From: Dysgonamonadaceae bacterium
GTDB taxonomy: Bacteria > Bacteroidota > Bacteroidia > Bacteroidales > Azobacteroidaceae
DNA: 7,691 bases
Assembly (NCBI GenBank): GCA_031282925.1
Contig: JAITCT010000287.1
Coordinates: 1 to 7,691 of the forward strand
Direction: 5' to 3'
The position numbers and the translations under genes were made by a program. The notes beneath the pieces were generated by a model. That model ran no database searches. It saw nothing but the letters and a program-made list of their open reading frames with translations, and was not told the origin of the DNA. Shown one piece after another: positions 1 through 5,952 of this stretch; within the stretch, counting starts at the first letter, position 1, and each line of letters begins with the position of its first letter.

Positions 1-1143
1 AAAAAAACATTTTCCGTTTTAGCGGAGAATATAGCTCCTCAAGCGCGGTACATTTGGTTTCACGCAGCTTCTTTGGGCGAATTTGAACAGGGCCGTCCGT
101 TGATTGAAAAAATCAGGGAAGAAAAACCGGAATATAAAATTTTACTGACCTTCTTTTCCCCTTCGGGATATGAAGTGCGGAAAAACTACGCAGGCGCGGA
201 TGTGGTTTGTTATTTGCCTTTCGATTACCGTTCAAACGCTCAAAAATTCCTGAATCTGGCAAAACCGGAAATAGCCGTTTTCATCAAATACGAGTTTTGG
301 ATGAACTATCTTAATCAGTTGAGAAAAAGGAATATCCCGACTTATATTATCTCCGCTGTTTTTCGTCCCAATCAGATTTTTTTCCGTTGGTACGGATCTA
401 AATACCGGAATGTTTTAAACAATTTTAATTGGTTTTTCGTCCAGGACAAAAATTCGTTGACATTGCTGAAACGCTTTAATCACAACAACGTAACGATTAC
501 GGGGGATACCCGTTTCGACCGGGTACATAAAATATTCCGGCAAGGGAAAAATCTCCCGCTCATTGAGAAATTCGCGAGCAAAACGGAAGAAAAACAGCTC
601 ATCCTGATTGCAGGCAGTACTTGGGACAAAGACGAGGAAATCCTCATTCCTTTCTTCAATCAACACCCTGAAATCAAATTAATCATCGCGCCCCACGAAA
701 TAAACGGAAGCCGCATTACTCAACTCAAAAACCGGATCAAACGCCCTTACACGCTTTATTCCTGCGCCGGTGAAAAAGAAATCGAAAAAACCGACTGTCT
801 GATTATTGATTGCATCGGACTGCTGTCTTCCGCATACAGGTATGGAGAAATCGCTTATATCGGCGGAGGTTTCGGCGTTGGGATTCATAATGTTTTGGAA
901 GCTGCGGTTTATGAAATTCCGGTTTTGTTCGGCCCCCATTACGGTAAATTCAGGGAAGCCGGAGAATTAATTGCTTCCGGAGGCGCTTTTTCTATTTCAT
1001 GCGAAAATGATTTTTCCGCTCAAATAAATAATTTGTCGGCTTATCCCGAATTGCTCAAGGAATCAGGCAACAGGGCTAAAAATTACGTAATTAATAACTT
1101 GGGCGCCACGCAAAAAATCTATGCGAAGGTTTTTTCGGTTTAG
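1..1143 (+). CDS. waaA: 3-deoxy-D-manno-octulosonic acid (Kdo) transferase, 5'-truncated by window edge
   Basis: WaaA/KdtA transfers Kdo from CMP-Kdo to the lipid A precursor at the inner face of the cytoplasmic membrane, starting the LPS inner core. The frame is open from base 1 and continues upstream out of the window. The TTG at 73 is therefore not the start, because codons 1-24 already read as family sequence (IWFHAASLGEFEQG, residues 18-31). Glu27 in the HAASLGE motif matches the position of the catalytic glutamate known in this GT-B family. A C-terminal donor-binding region follows, with GGGFGVGIHNVLEAA and then PVLFGPHYGKF, typical of Kdo transferases. 380 residues are present. Bacteroidota homologues are about 400-410 residues, so roughly the first 25-30, including the usual N-terminal membrane anchor, are missing here. 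No clear terminator separates it from the ribosomal operon downstream. Confidence 0.93.
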   Translation, partial: KKTFSVLAENIAPQARYIWFHAASLGEFEQGRPLIEKIREEKPEYKILLTFFSPSGYEVRKNYAGADVVCYLPFDYRSNAQKFLNLAKPEIAVFIKYEFWMNYLNQLRKRNIPTYIISAVFRPNQIFFRWYGSKYRNVLNNFNWFFVQDKNSLTLLKRFNHNNVTITGDTRFDRVHKIFRQGKNLPLIEKFASKTEEKQLILIAGSTWDKDEEILIPFFNQHPEIKLIIAPHEINGSRITQLKNRIKRPYTLYSCAGEKEIEKTDCLIIDCIGLLSSAYRYGEIAYIGGGFGVGIHNVLEAAVYEIPVLFGPHYGKFREAGELIASGGAFSISCENDFSAQINNLSAYPELLKESGNRAKNYVINNLGATQKIYAKVFSV

Positions 1144-1165
1144 CCCCAGGTTCCGGCACAAAAAA

Positions 1166-1197
1166 TTTCACGGTTTAAAATAAAAAGATTACCTTTG
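1166..1197 (+). promoter_or_regulatory. Bacteroidota-type promoter of the rpsF operon
   Basis: TACCTTTG at 1190-1197 matches the -7 consensus TAnnTTTG. TTTC at 1166-1169 is a one-mismatch -33 TTTG with a 20-base spacer. Transcription would start near 1203, leaving a leader of about 38 bases that is almost entirely A/T and contains a weak AT-only inverted repeat (AATATT-AAT-AATATT, 1213-1227). Confidence 0.75.
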
Positions 1198-1241
1198 CGC
1201 CTCAATTTAAAAAATATTAATAATATTAAATTAAAAGCTGA

Positions 1242-1577
1242 ATGAACAATTACGAAACCGTTTTCATTTTGACTCCCGTTTTATCTGAACAACAGATGAA
1301 GGAAGCGGTCGACAAATTCAAAGGCATTCTCGTTGCCGAAGGCTCTGAGATTGTCAATGTTGAGAGTTGGGGATTGCGCACATTAGCATACCCGATTCAG
1401 AAAAAATCTACCGGATTCTATTCCTTAATAGAATTTCAAGCAGAGCCTGCTGTTATCGCTAAGCTGGAAATACAATTCCGCCGCGATGAAAAAGTACTTC
1501 GATTTTTGACTTTCCGTCAGGATAAAAATTTTGCAGCTTACGCCGCTAAGAGAAGAAATAAAACTAAAACAACCTAA
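1242..1577 (+). CDS. rpsF: 30S ribosomal protein bS6
   Basis: bS6 binds 16S rRNA on the 30S platform as a heterodimer with bS18. The 111-residue product begins [18 protein letters not shown] and has the S6 ferredoxin-like pattern: an N-terminal beta strand, the helix around [15 protein letters not shown], the [14 protein letters not shown] strand, and the [13 protein letters not shown] strand near residues 80-92. A basic tail ([10 protein letters not shown]) ends the protein. Length and N-terminus fit the family. The ATG has no Shine-Dalgarno; the upstream sequence is A/T-rich. It is the first gene of rpsF-rpsR-rplI, and only 3 bases separate its stop from the rpsR start, suggesting translational coupling. 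I saw no GC-rich leader resembling the S6:S18-binding motif known from other phyla. Confidence 0.97.
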   Translation: MNNYETVFILTPVLSEQQMKEAVDKFKGILVAEGSEIVNVESWGLRTLAYPIQKKSTGFYSLIEFQAEPAVIAKLEIQFRRDEKVLRFLTFRQDKNFAAYAAKRRNKTKTT

Positions 1578-1580
1578 ATC

Positions 1581-1853
1581 ATGGCAACAAACAACAAATC
1601 CGAAATTCGTTACTTAACTCCTCCCTCCGTTGATGTTAAGAAGAAAAAATATTGCCGGTTCAAAAAAAACGGCATTAAGTTCATTGATTATAAGGACCCC
1701 GAATTTTTGAAAAAATTCCTGAACGAACAGGGGAAAATTCTTCCGCGCCGGCTTACCGGTACTTCTTTAAAGTTCCAGCATCGTATCGCTCAAGCGGTAA
1801 AACGCGCCCGTCACTTGGCTTTGCTTCCTTATGTAACCGATTTAATAAAATAA
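1581..1853 (+). CDS. rpsR: 30S ribosomal protein bS18
   Basis: bS18 pairs with bS6 on the 30S platform. The 90-residue product has the family core [17 protein letters not shown] (residues about 24-40) and the highly conserved [13 protein letters not shown] (54-66) followed by [10 protein letters not shown]. There is a single cysteine (Cys25), so no zinc-binding CxxC pair is visible. The start follows the rpsF stop by 3 bases without a Shine-Dalgarno. In Bacteroidia, bS6, bS18 and bS21 are reported to form the pocket that hides the 16S anti-Shine-Dalgarno tail, which is relevant to the strong ribosome binding site of the next gene. Confidence 0.97.
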   Translation: MATNNKSEIRYLTPPSVDVKKKKYCRFKKNGIKFIDYKDPEFLKKFLNEQGKILPRRLTGTSLKFQHRIAQAVKRARHLALLPYVTDLIK

Positions 1854-1854
1854 A

Positions 1855-1862
1855 AAAGGAGG
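1855..1862 (+). promoter_or_regulatory. strong Shine-Dalgarno of rplI
   Basis: AAAGGAGG lies 7 bases before the rplI ATG and is a near-perfect complement to the 16S anti-Shine-Dalgarno. No other start in the window has a comparable site: rpsF, rpsR, purF, rfbD, the MBL gene and the DUF2807 gene all lack one. This fixes the rplI start at 1870 and is unusual in a phylum that generally does not use Shine-Dalgarno pairing. Confidence 0.85.
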
Positions 1863-1869
1863 AACAACT

Positions 1870-2313
1870 ATGCAAGTAATTTTATTAGAAGATATTCTCA
1901 ATCTCGGATATAAAGATGATATAGTAACCGTTAAAAACGGTTACGGCAGGAATTATCTGATTCCCACCAAGAAGGCGGTAATTGCTTCCGAATCGGCAAA
2001 GAAAGTTTTGGCGGAAAATCTTCGCCAGCGCACTCACAAGTTGGAAAAAATCAAAGCAGACGCACAGGCTTTAGCGGCTCAATTAGACGGCGTTTCGCTT
2101 ACGGTCGGCGCTAAAACAAGTTCTTCGGGAACTATTTTCGGCGCGGTTACTAATATCCAGATTGCTAATGAATTGGCAAAAAAAGGTTTTGAGGTAGACC
2201 GTAAACTGATTTATATCAAAGAACCGGCCAAAGAAATCGGCAATTATAAAGCCTTGGTAAAACTTCACAAAGATATTTCGGTAGAAATACCTTTTGAAGT
2301 GATAAGCGAATAA
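1870..2313 (+). CDS. rplI: 50S ribosomal protein bL9
   Basis: bL9 binds 23S rRNA at the base of the L1 stalk and influences translational fidelity. The 147-residue product has the classic N-terminal domain [17 protein letters not shown], with the signature GYGRNYLIP at residues 24-32. A long connecting helix (about 40-75, [25 protein letters not shown]) leads to a C-terminal domain with [18 protein letters not shown]. Length is normal. It is the last gene of the rpsF-rpsR-rplI operon, 16 bases after rpsR, and a GC-rich hairpin 23 bases downstream of its stop probably ends the transcript. Confidence 0.97.
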   Translation: MQVILLEDILNLGYKDDIVTVKNGYGRNYLIPTKKAVIASESAKKVLAENLRQRTHKLEKIKADAQALAAQLDGVSLTVGAKTSSSGTIFGAVTNIQIANELAKKGFEVDRKLIYIKEPAKEIGNYKALVKLHKDISVEIPFEVISE

Positions 2314-2336
2314 TTTATAGTGGCTTATTTTGTGTA

Positions 2337-2356
2337 AAAGGGCGCACCGCCCCTTT
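2337..2356 (+). terminator. hairpin terminator after rplI
   Basis: AAAGGGCG pairs with CGCCCCTTT (one bulged C) around a CAC loop, giving a stable GC stem flanked by A and T runs. The T run is short (TTTG), so termination efficiency is uncertain. The position directly after the ribosomal operon fits. Confidence 0.6.
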
Positions 2357-2372
2357 GCCGCACTAACCGGTA

Positions 2373-2436
2373 ATTAGCGAAATTCGCGCAATTTGTGTTC
2401 AAAAGTCGGAACGCGAATTGCGCGAATTTCGTTAAT
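2373..2436. repeat. long intergenic palindrome (28-bp stem, 8-nt loop)
   Basis: The left arm (2373-2400) starts ATTAGCGAAATTCGCGCAAT. The right arm (2409-2436) ends GCGCGAATTTCGTTAAT. The arms pair along all 28 positions, with three G-U-type pairs and no unpaired base; the loop is AAAAGTCG. It lies between the rplI terminator and the purF promoter, outside any gene. Size and location resemble the dispersed palindromic elements found between bacterial genes, but one copy in one window cannot prove repetition. Confidence 0.85.
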
Positions 2437-2464
2437 CTGTGGCTGGCAACATCCTGTTTGGGAC

Positions 2465-2506
2465 TGTACGGAGGAAAGCCACCGCCTGCTTTCTCTTGTC
2501 TGTACA
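2465..2506. other. second imperfect hairpin just upstream of the purF promoter
   Basis: TGTAC (2465-2469) pairs with GTACA (2502-2506). Inside it, GAGGAAAGC (2471-2479, one bulged G) pairs with GCTTTCTC (2488-2495) around CACCGCCT. The right foot ends 2 bases before the -33 element. It could be part of a dispersed repeat with the preceding palindrome, a regulator site, or chance. The rest of 2437-2508 shows no gene; a short GTGGCT/AGCCAC inverted pair (2439-2444, 2477-2482) is an alternative fold. Confidence 0.35.
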
Positions 2507-2508
2507 CA

Positions 2509-2540
2509 TTTGCGATTCTCAATAATTGTCCATACCTTTG
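2509..2540 (+). promoter_or_regulatory. Bacteroidota-type promoter of the purF-like gene
   Basis: TTTG (2509-2512), a 20-base spacer and TACCTTTG (2533-2540) match the Bacteroidota primary-sigma consensus at every specified base. Transcription should start about 6-7 bases downstream, giving a leader of roughly 38 bases, too short for a riboswitch. The hairpins upstream would therefore not be in this transcript. Confidence 0.8.
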
Positions 2541-2584
2541 CCTCTCCTTTTAATATTGTATCCCCAAAAGTTTAGTTTTCAAAA

Positions 2585-4468
2585 ATGGAGCAGATTAAAC
2601 ACGAATGCGGTACCGCATTAATCCGTCTATTAAAACCGATTGAGTTCTATGCGGAAAAATACGGCTCTTGGCAGTATGGCCTTAACAAACTTTATCTCCT
2701 GATGGAAAAACAGCATAACCGCGGACAGGAAGGCGCCGGAATCGGTTGTGTCAGCGTGAACACCATGCCGGGTGCGGAATATATTTCCCGCGAACGCGCT
2801 ACAGGCAGCGGGGCTATTCAAGAGGTTTTTCAACAAGCGTATCATCAGATAAAAAATACGGCGCCCGGTACGCCATACGAAAACATTCCTTTTTGCGGAG
2901 AGGTGTATATGGGACATTTGCGGTACAGTACGACCGGACGTTCGGGGATTGCTTACGTTCATCCTTTCTTGCGGCGCAACAATTTCCGTTCCCGGAGTTT
3001 AATGCTTTGCGGAAATTTCAATATGACCAATGTGGATGAAATTTTCAAACAGCTTATCAATCAGGGGCAGCATCCCCGCTTATATTCCGATACTTTGCTG
3101 ATGCTCGAAATGATGGGACATTATCTGGATGAAGAAGTTCAGCATTTGTATGAATTATTCAAATCGAAGTACAGCGACGGCATAATCCTCAACCGGAAAA
3201 TTGCCGAAAATATAGATATAGCCCACATTTTACGGCGCTCTTCCCGGAATTGGGACGGAGGATATGTGATTTGCGGCGTAACCGGAAATACCGATATGTT
3301 CGCCATGCGCGACCCGAACGGTATCCGTCCCGCGTTTTACTATCATAACGACGAAATTGCCGTAGTTGCTTCGGAAAGGCCGGTTATCCAAACCGTGATG
3401 AACCTGCGAACGGAAGAAGTGCGGGAGCTTATGCCCGGGCAGGCTTTTCTCGTGAAACGGAACGGCGAAAAGGTTTTGGAACAGATTCAGGAAGCGAAAA
3501 ATATCACGCCCTGTTCTTTCGAGCGGATTTATTTTTCGCGCGGTTCCGACAGGGATATTTACCAGGAACGGAAAATGCTGGGACGCCAATTGTTGGAACC
3601 CATTCTGAAAGTTATTGACAATGACTTGGATAATACTGTTTTTTCTTTTATTCCCAATACTGCGGAAGTTGCTTTTTTCGGTATGATGGAAGGTTTTGAA
3701 CGTTATCTCGACGAACGGAAAAAACAGCTTATTAAAACTCATACCAACGAATTGTCGGAAGAGGATTTGGAACACATTCTCAGTATGAAAATCCGTCAGG
3801 AAAAAGTGGCGCTGAAAGACATTAAACTGCGAACTTTCATTACCGAAGGCGATAGCCGGGACGATTTGGCCGCCCACGTTTACGATATTACTTACGGTTC
3901 GATTGTTGCCGGAAAAGACAACCTGGTGGTTATCGACGACAGTATTGTGCGTGGAACAACTTTGAAACAGAGCATTATAAAAATTCTTGACCGCCTGGAA
4001 CCCAGAAAGATCGTCATCGTTTCTTCATCGCCTCAAATCCGCTACCCCGATTGTTACGGCATAGATATGAACCGGATGGAGGAATTTGTCGCTTTCCGGG
4101 CAACCGTAGCTCTGCTGAAAGAACGCGGGATGCAACACATTATCAACGAAACTTACGAAAAATGCAAAGCCCATTTAAGTTCGCCGGAAGAAAAAACAGT
4201 CAATTATGTCAAAGACATTTACCGTCCGTTTACGGCGGACGAAATTGCAGGGAAAATTGCCCGGATATTGACGCCGAAAGGCACAAAAGCGGAAGTACAC
4301 ATTGTTTACCAGTCTTTGGGAGGCTTGCACAAAGCTTGCCCCAACCACAAAGGCGACTGGTATTTTTCGGGAAATTATCCGACGCCGGGAGGAAATAAAA
4401 TCGTAAACCGGGCTTTTGTGAATTATTATCATTCCAATCATTCTCCGGCGGCTGAAATTGCAAAATGA
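2585..4468 (+). CDS. purF: amidophosphoribosyltransferase-like protein (long Bacteroidota PurF type)
   Basis: PurF makes 5-phosphoribosylamine from PRPP and glutamine, the first committed step of purine synthesis. The 627-residue product has an N-terminal Ntn glutaminase domain. Cys8 in KHECGT is the likely nucleophile after removal of a 7-residue propeptide. HNRGQEGAGIG (44-54) and GHLRYSTTG (110-118) follow, then CGNF in place of the usual NGN motif at about 142-145. The phosphoribosyltransferase half has DPNGIRP (243-249) and the PRPP motif VVIDDSIVRGTT (448-459). Length exceeds the usual 470-510 residues. Extra sequence around 375-415 sits before the PRPP flexible loop, where the usual KNRYVGRTFI reads LKDIKLRTFI. 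Of the Bacillus-type Fe-S ligands, Cys310 and Cys490 align, but the C-terminal CxxC is replaced by GDWY before FSGNYPT, with a CPNH nearby (585-588). Function as PurF is likely; a paralogue with altered activity is possible. Its 3' end overlaps rfbD by 31 bp. Confidence 0.88.
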   Translation: MEQIKHECGTALIRLLKPIEFYAEKYGSWQYGLNKLYLLMEKQHNRGQEGAGIGCVSVNTMPGAEYISRERATGSGAIQEVFQQAYHQIKNTAPGTPYENIPFCGEVYMGHLRYSTTGRSGIAYVHPFLRRNNFRSRSLMLCGNFNMTNVDEIFKQLINQGQHPRLYSDTLLMLEMMGHYLDEEVQHLYELFKSKYSDGIILNRKIAENIDIAHILRRSSRNWDGGYVICGVTGNTDMFAMRDPNGIRPAFYYHNDEIAVVASERPVIQTVMNLRTEEVRELMPGQAFLVKRNGEKVLEQIQEAKNITPCSFERIYFSRGSDRDIYQERKMLGRQLLEPILKVIDNDLDNTVFSFIPNTAEVAFFGMMEGFERYLDERKKQLIKTHTNELSEEDLEHILSMKIRQEKVALKDIKLRTFITEGDSRDDLAAHVYDITYGSIVAGKDNLVVIDDSIVRGTTLKQSIIKILDRLEPRKIVIVSSSPQIRYPDCYGIDMNRMEEFVAFRATVALLKERGMQHIINETYEKCKAHLSSPEEKTVNYVKDIYRPFTADEIAGKIARILTPKGTKAEVHIVYQSLGGLHKACPNHKGDWYFSGNYPTPGGNKIVNRAFVNYYHSNHSPAAEIAK

Positions 4469-5352
4469 GCCTGATCCGGCGCGCACCATAACCCGATACA
4501 TTGCCGCAAACTCTGTTCCCACTCCGGAACAACAATTCCGAACGTTTCCCTGATTTTTGTTTTATCCAAAACACTGAACATCGGTCGTCGGGCTTTAGTC
4601 GGATATCCCGAAGTCGGGACGGGATGCACCTTGCCGGCTGCGATTCCCGCTAATTCGTGGATTTTCAGGGCAAAATCGTACCACGAACAGACGCCGGCAT
4701 TGCTGTAATGATAAATGCCGGCAGGGAAAATACCGTTTTCCTCACTTCGTACAATCATAGCCAAAATCACTTTGGCCAAGTCGGCGGCATAAGTCGGCGT
4801 CCCTGTCTGGTCGTTCACCACATGCAGGGAATCCCTTTCTTTGCCGAGGCGAATCATCGTTTTAACAAAATTATTACCGAATGAAGAATACAGCCAGGCC
4901 GTCCGAATGATAATACTACTTTCCGGTTTGATTTTCATCAGGATTTGTTCGCCGGCTAATTTACTTTTTCCGTAAACCGATTGTGGGTTTGTCTTATCCG
5001 TTTCTTTCAGCGGAGTATTCCCAGTGCCGTCGAAAACATAATCCGTTGAAATGTGAATGATTTGGGTTTGTTTCTGCACCGATTCGGCCAGGTTTTGCAC
5101 CGCATCGCGATTGATACGGTAACAAGTTTCAATTTCGTCTTCCGCTTTATCAACAGCCGTGTAAGCAGCACAATTGACAATACAGTCGATTTTATTCGTA
5201 TTGAAAAAAGACACCAATTCCGTTTTGTTGCAGAGATTCAGCGTATCAATATCCGTCGGGAAAAATTGAAGTTGGGGATACGAAGGCGCAAGTTTTTGTA
5301 ATTCATTTCCTAATTGTCCGTTAGCGCCGGTAAGCAGAATTTTCTTTCTCAT
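4438..5352 (-). CDS. rfbD: dTDP-4-dehydrorhamnose reductase
   Basis: RmlD/RfbD reduces dTDP-4-dehydro-L-rhamnose to dTDP-L-rhamnose with NAD(P)H, the last step of the rhamnose donor pathway for surface polysaccharide. The 304-residue product starts MRKKILLTGANGQLGNEL. The TGANGQLG nucleotide-binding loop is at 8-15, STDYVFDGTG at 102-111, the catalytic YxxxK pair Tyr127/Lys131 in SVYGKSK, DQTGTPTY at 181-188, and RRPMFSVLDKTK at 255-266. This is a complete SDR-family enzyme. The family core ends around residue 288 (SLRQCIGLW). The last ~16 residues (CAPDQAHFAISAAGE) look like a non-conserved tail, partly encoded antisense to the end of the purF-like gene. Other rhamnose genes are not in the window. 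A -7-like TATTTTTG lies on the minus strand at 5380-5373, 20 bases before the ATG. Confidence 0.93.
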   Translation of the reverse strand: MRKKILLTGANGQLGNELQKLAPSYPQLQFFPTDIDTLNLCNKTELVSFFNTNKIDCIVNCAAYTAVDKAEDEIETCYRINRDAVQNLAESVQKQTQIIHISTDYVFDGTGNTPLKETDKTNPQSVYGKSKLAGEQILMKIKPESSIIIRTAWLYSSFGNNFVKTMIRLGKERDSLHVVNDQTGTPTYAADLAKVILAMIVRSEENGIFPAGIYHYSNAGVCSWYDFALKIHELAGIAAGKVHPVPTSGYPTKARRPMFSVLDKTKIRETFGIVVPEWEQSLRQCIGLWCAPDQAHFAISAAGE

Positions 5353-5362
5353 TCCTTTTTAT

Positions 5363-5380
5363 TAATTTTGTGCAAAAATA
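5363..5380. promoter_or_regulatory. back-to-back divergent -7 elements (rfbD / MBL remnant)
   Basis: TAATTTTG on the plus strand (5363-5370) and TATTTTTG on the minus strand (5380-5373) both match TAnnTTTG and are separated by only 2 bases. The -33 elements are weak: TTTT on plus at 5340-5343, TTCG on minus at 5404-5401. Predicted leaders are only about 12-14 bases in both directions. The same block recurs at 6081-6098 before the intact MBL gene. Confidence 0.5.
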
Positions 5381-5470
5381 CAAAGAATATGATTCATTAC
5401 CGAATTTTAAGAACAGGTTTTTTTCTTGCAGGCGGAGGCGCTATGTTCGGCGCCATTCCCAAACGGGCAT
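5364..5470. repeat. direct repeat copy A (promoter plus 5' end of MBL gene)
   Basis: These 107 bases align without gaps to 6082-6188 (offset 718). I counted 102 identical positions; the five differences are all transitions. The match spans the promoter-like block, the start codon and the first 27 codons of the MBL gene, and stops abruptly upstream (T at 5363 against G at 6081). Confidence 0.95.
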
Positions 5471-5500
5471 ACAGGAATGGACGGACGGAGAACACGTAAT
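5389..5500 (+). pseudogene. MBL-fold hydrolase remnant with ~630-bp internal deletion
   Basis: From ATG 5389 the frame reads MIHYRILRTGFFLAGGGAMF and on through PKRA, nearly identical to the N-terminus of the intact MBL gene at 6107. It then jumps: 5473-5500 aligns without gaps to 6816-6843 near the 3' end of the intact gene, 23 of 28 identical, all five differences transitions. Two bases lie between the blocks, so about 627 bases are missing, including every zinc ligand motif. The 3' piece is out of frame, and the 36-codon frame stops at 5497-5499. This is a dead duplicate, not a small gene, although its promoter-like block is intact. Sequence similarity fades after 5500. Confidence 0.88.
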
Positions 5501-5509
5501 ATAATATAT

Positions 5510-5704
5510 ATGGTGAAGCAATTCATCAAAAAACAAATGCAGATAAGAAAAACAAAAGCATTTGTTGCGGCAAAGAAAAAGGCTGTTGTTAAAGCAAAAA
5601 CTTACTCGCCGCAAATTATAAGTGCATCAAATCTGCAAACAGGAACATTTTATAACTCAATCAAAAAATTAAAAGGATTGATTAATCACAGTATTAATGC
5701 TTAG
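5510..5704 (+). CDS. hypothetical small lysine-rich protein (possible 5' half of a broken gene)
   Basis: I do not recognise this. The 64-residue frame begins MVKQFIKKQMQIRKTKAF and is strongly basic in the first 32 residues, including AAKKKAVVKAKT, then becomes neutral (YSPQIISASNLQTGTFYNS). The ATG at 5510 is the plausible start; an earlier in-frame TTG at 5426 lies inside the MBL remnant. There is no Shine-Dalgarno and no convincing promoter. Base composition is more A-rich than the neighbours, as expected for acquired or decaying DNA. The frame stops at 5702-5704, while the -1 frame continues open with coding-like sequence, so the two may once have been a single gene of about 147 codons. 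Confidence 0.35.
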   Translation: MVKQFIKKQMQIRKTKAFVAAKKKAVVKAKTYSPQIISASNLQTGTFYNSIKKLKGLINHSINA

Positions 5705-5952
5705 AAGTAAAAGCCGCTATCACTATTCCAAAGCATATTGACAGACTGGAATTTGTCCGTATAAGTCCATTGGGCGAAGGCAAAGATATGACCAATAGCG
5801 TTGATATTGCCAATATGTCCGAAAAGAAAAAGCGGGGTGTTAAGCGGTACAATATTTATAAATATAAATATCGGATGCGGACTTACTATGTGAAATTAGA
5901 GGAAAATGTTTCAGGGGAAGAATGTCTGTATTCATTCACGAAAAAACCGTAA
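5698..5952 (+). pseudogene. hypothetical, -1-frame continuation of the preceding frame
   Basis: The frame is open from 5698 to a TAA at 5950-5952 and reads LEVKAAITIPKHIDRLEFVR from 5701, later KRGVKRYNIYKYKYRMRTYY and a LYSFTKKP end. It has no good start of its own: TTG at 5770 and ATG at 5788 lie inside what looks like continuous protein. A slip of -1 at GCT-TAG (5699-5704) would join it to the 64-residue frame as INA-LEVKAA. I do not recognise the family and see no catalytic motif or membrane segment. It could be a frameshifted relic, one frame of a shifted gene, or non-coding sequence that happens to be open. Confidence 0.35.

Noticed and set aside
73..1143. Complete waaA starting at TTG 73
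   Set aside because: The frame is open to base 1 and the upstream codons match the family (IWFHAASLGE), so the gene is truncated by the window, not started at 73.
1203..1241. S6:S18-binding autoregulatory leader RNA before rpsF
   Set aside because: The short leader is almost pure A/T and lacks the GC stem with the CCG bulge described for that motif.
2393..2575. 60-residue plus-strand frame and the overlapping minus-strand frame in the rplI-purF gap
   Set aside because: Both run through the palindrome and promoter elements, have no ribosome binding site and no protein-like composition.
3230..3877. 215-residue minus-strand frame inside the purF-like gene
   Set aside because: Antisense shadow of strongly conserved enzyme motifs on the plus strand; no start context or recognisable family.
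5389..5499. Functional 36-residue small protein or leader peptide
   Set aside because: Its sequence is the 5' end of the MBL gene followed by an out-of-frame 3' fragment, which is best explained as a deletion remnant.
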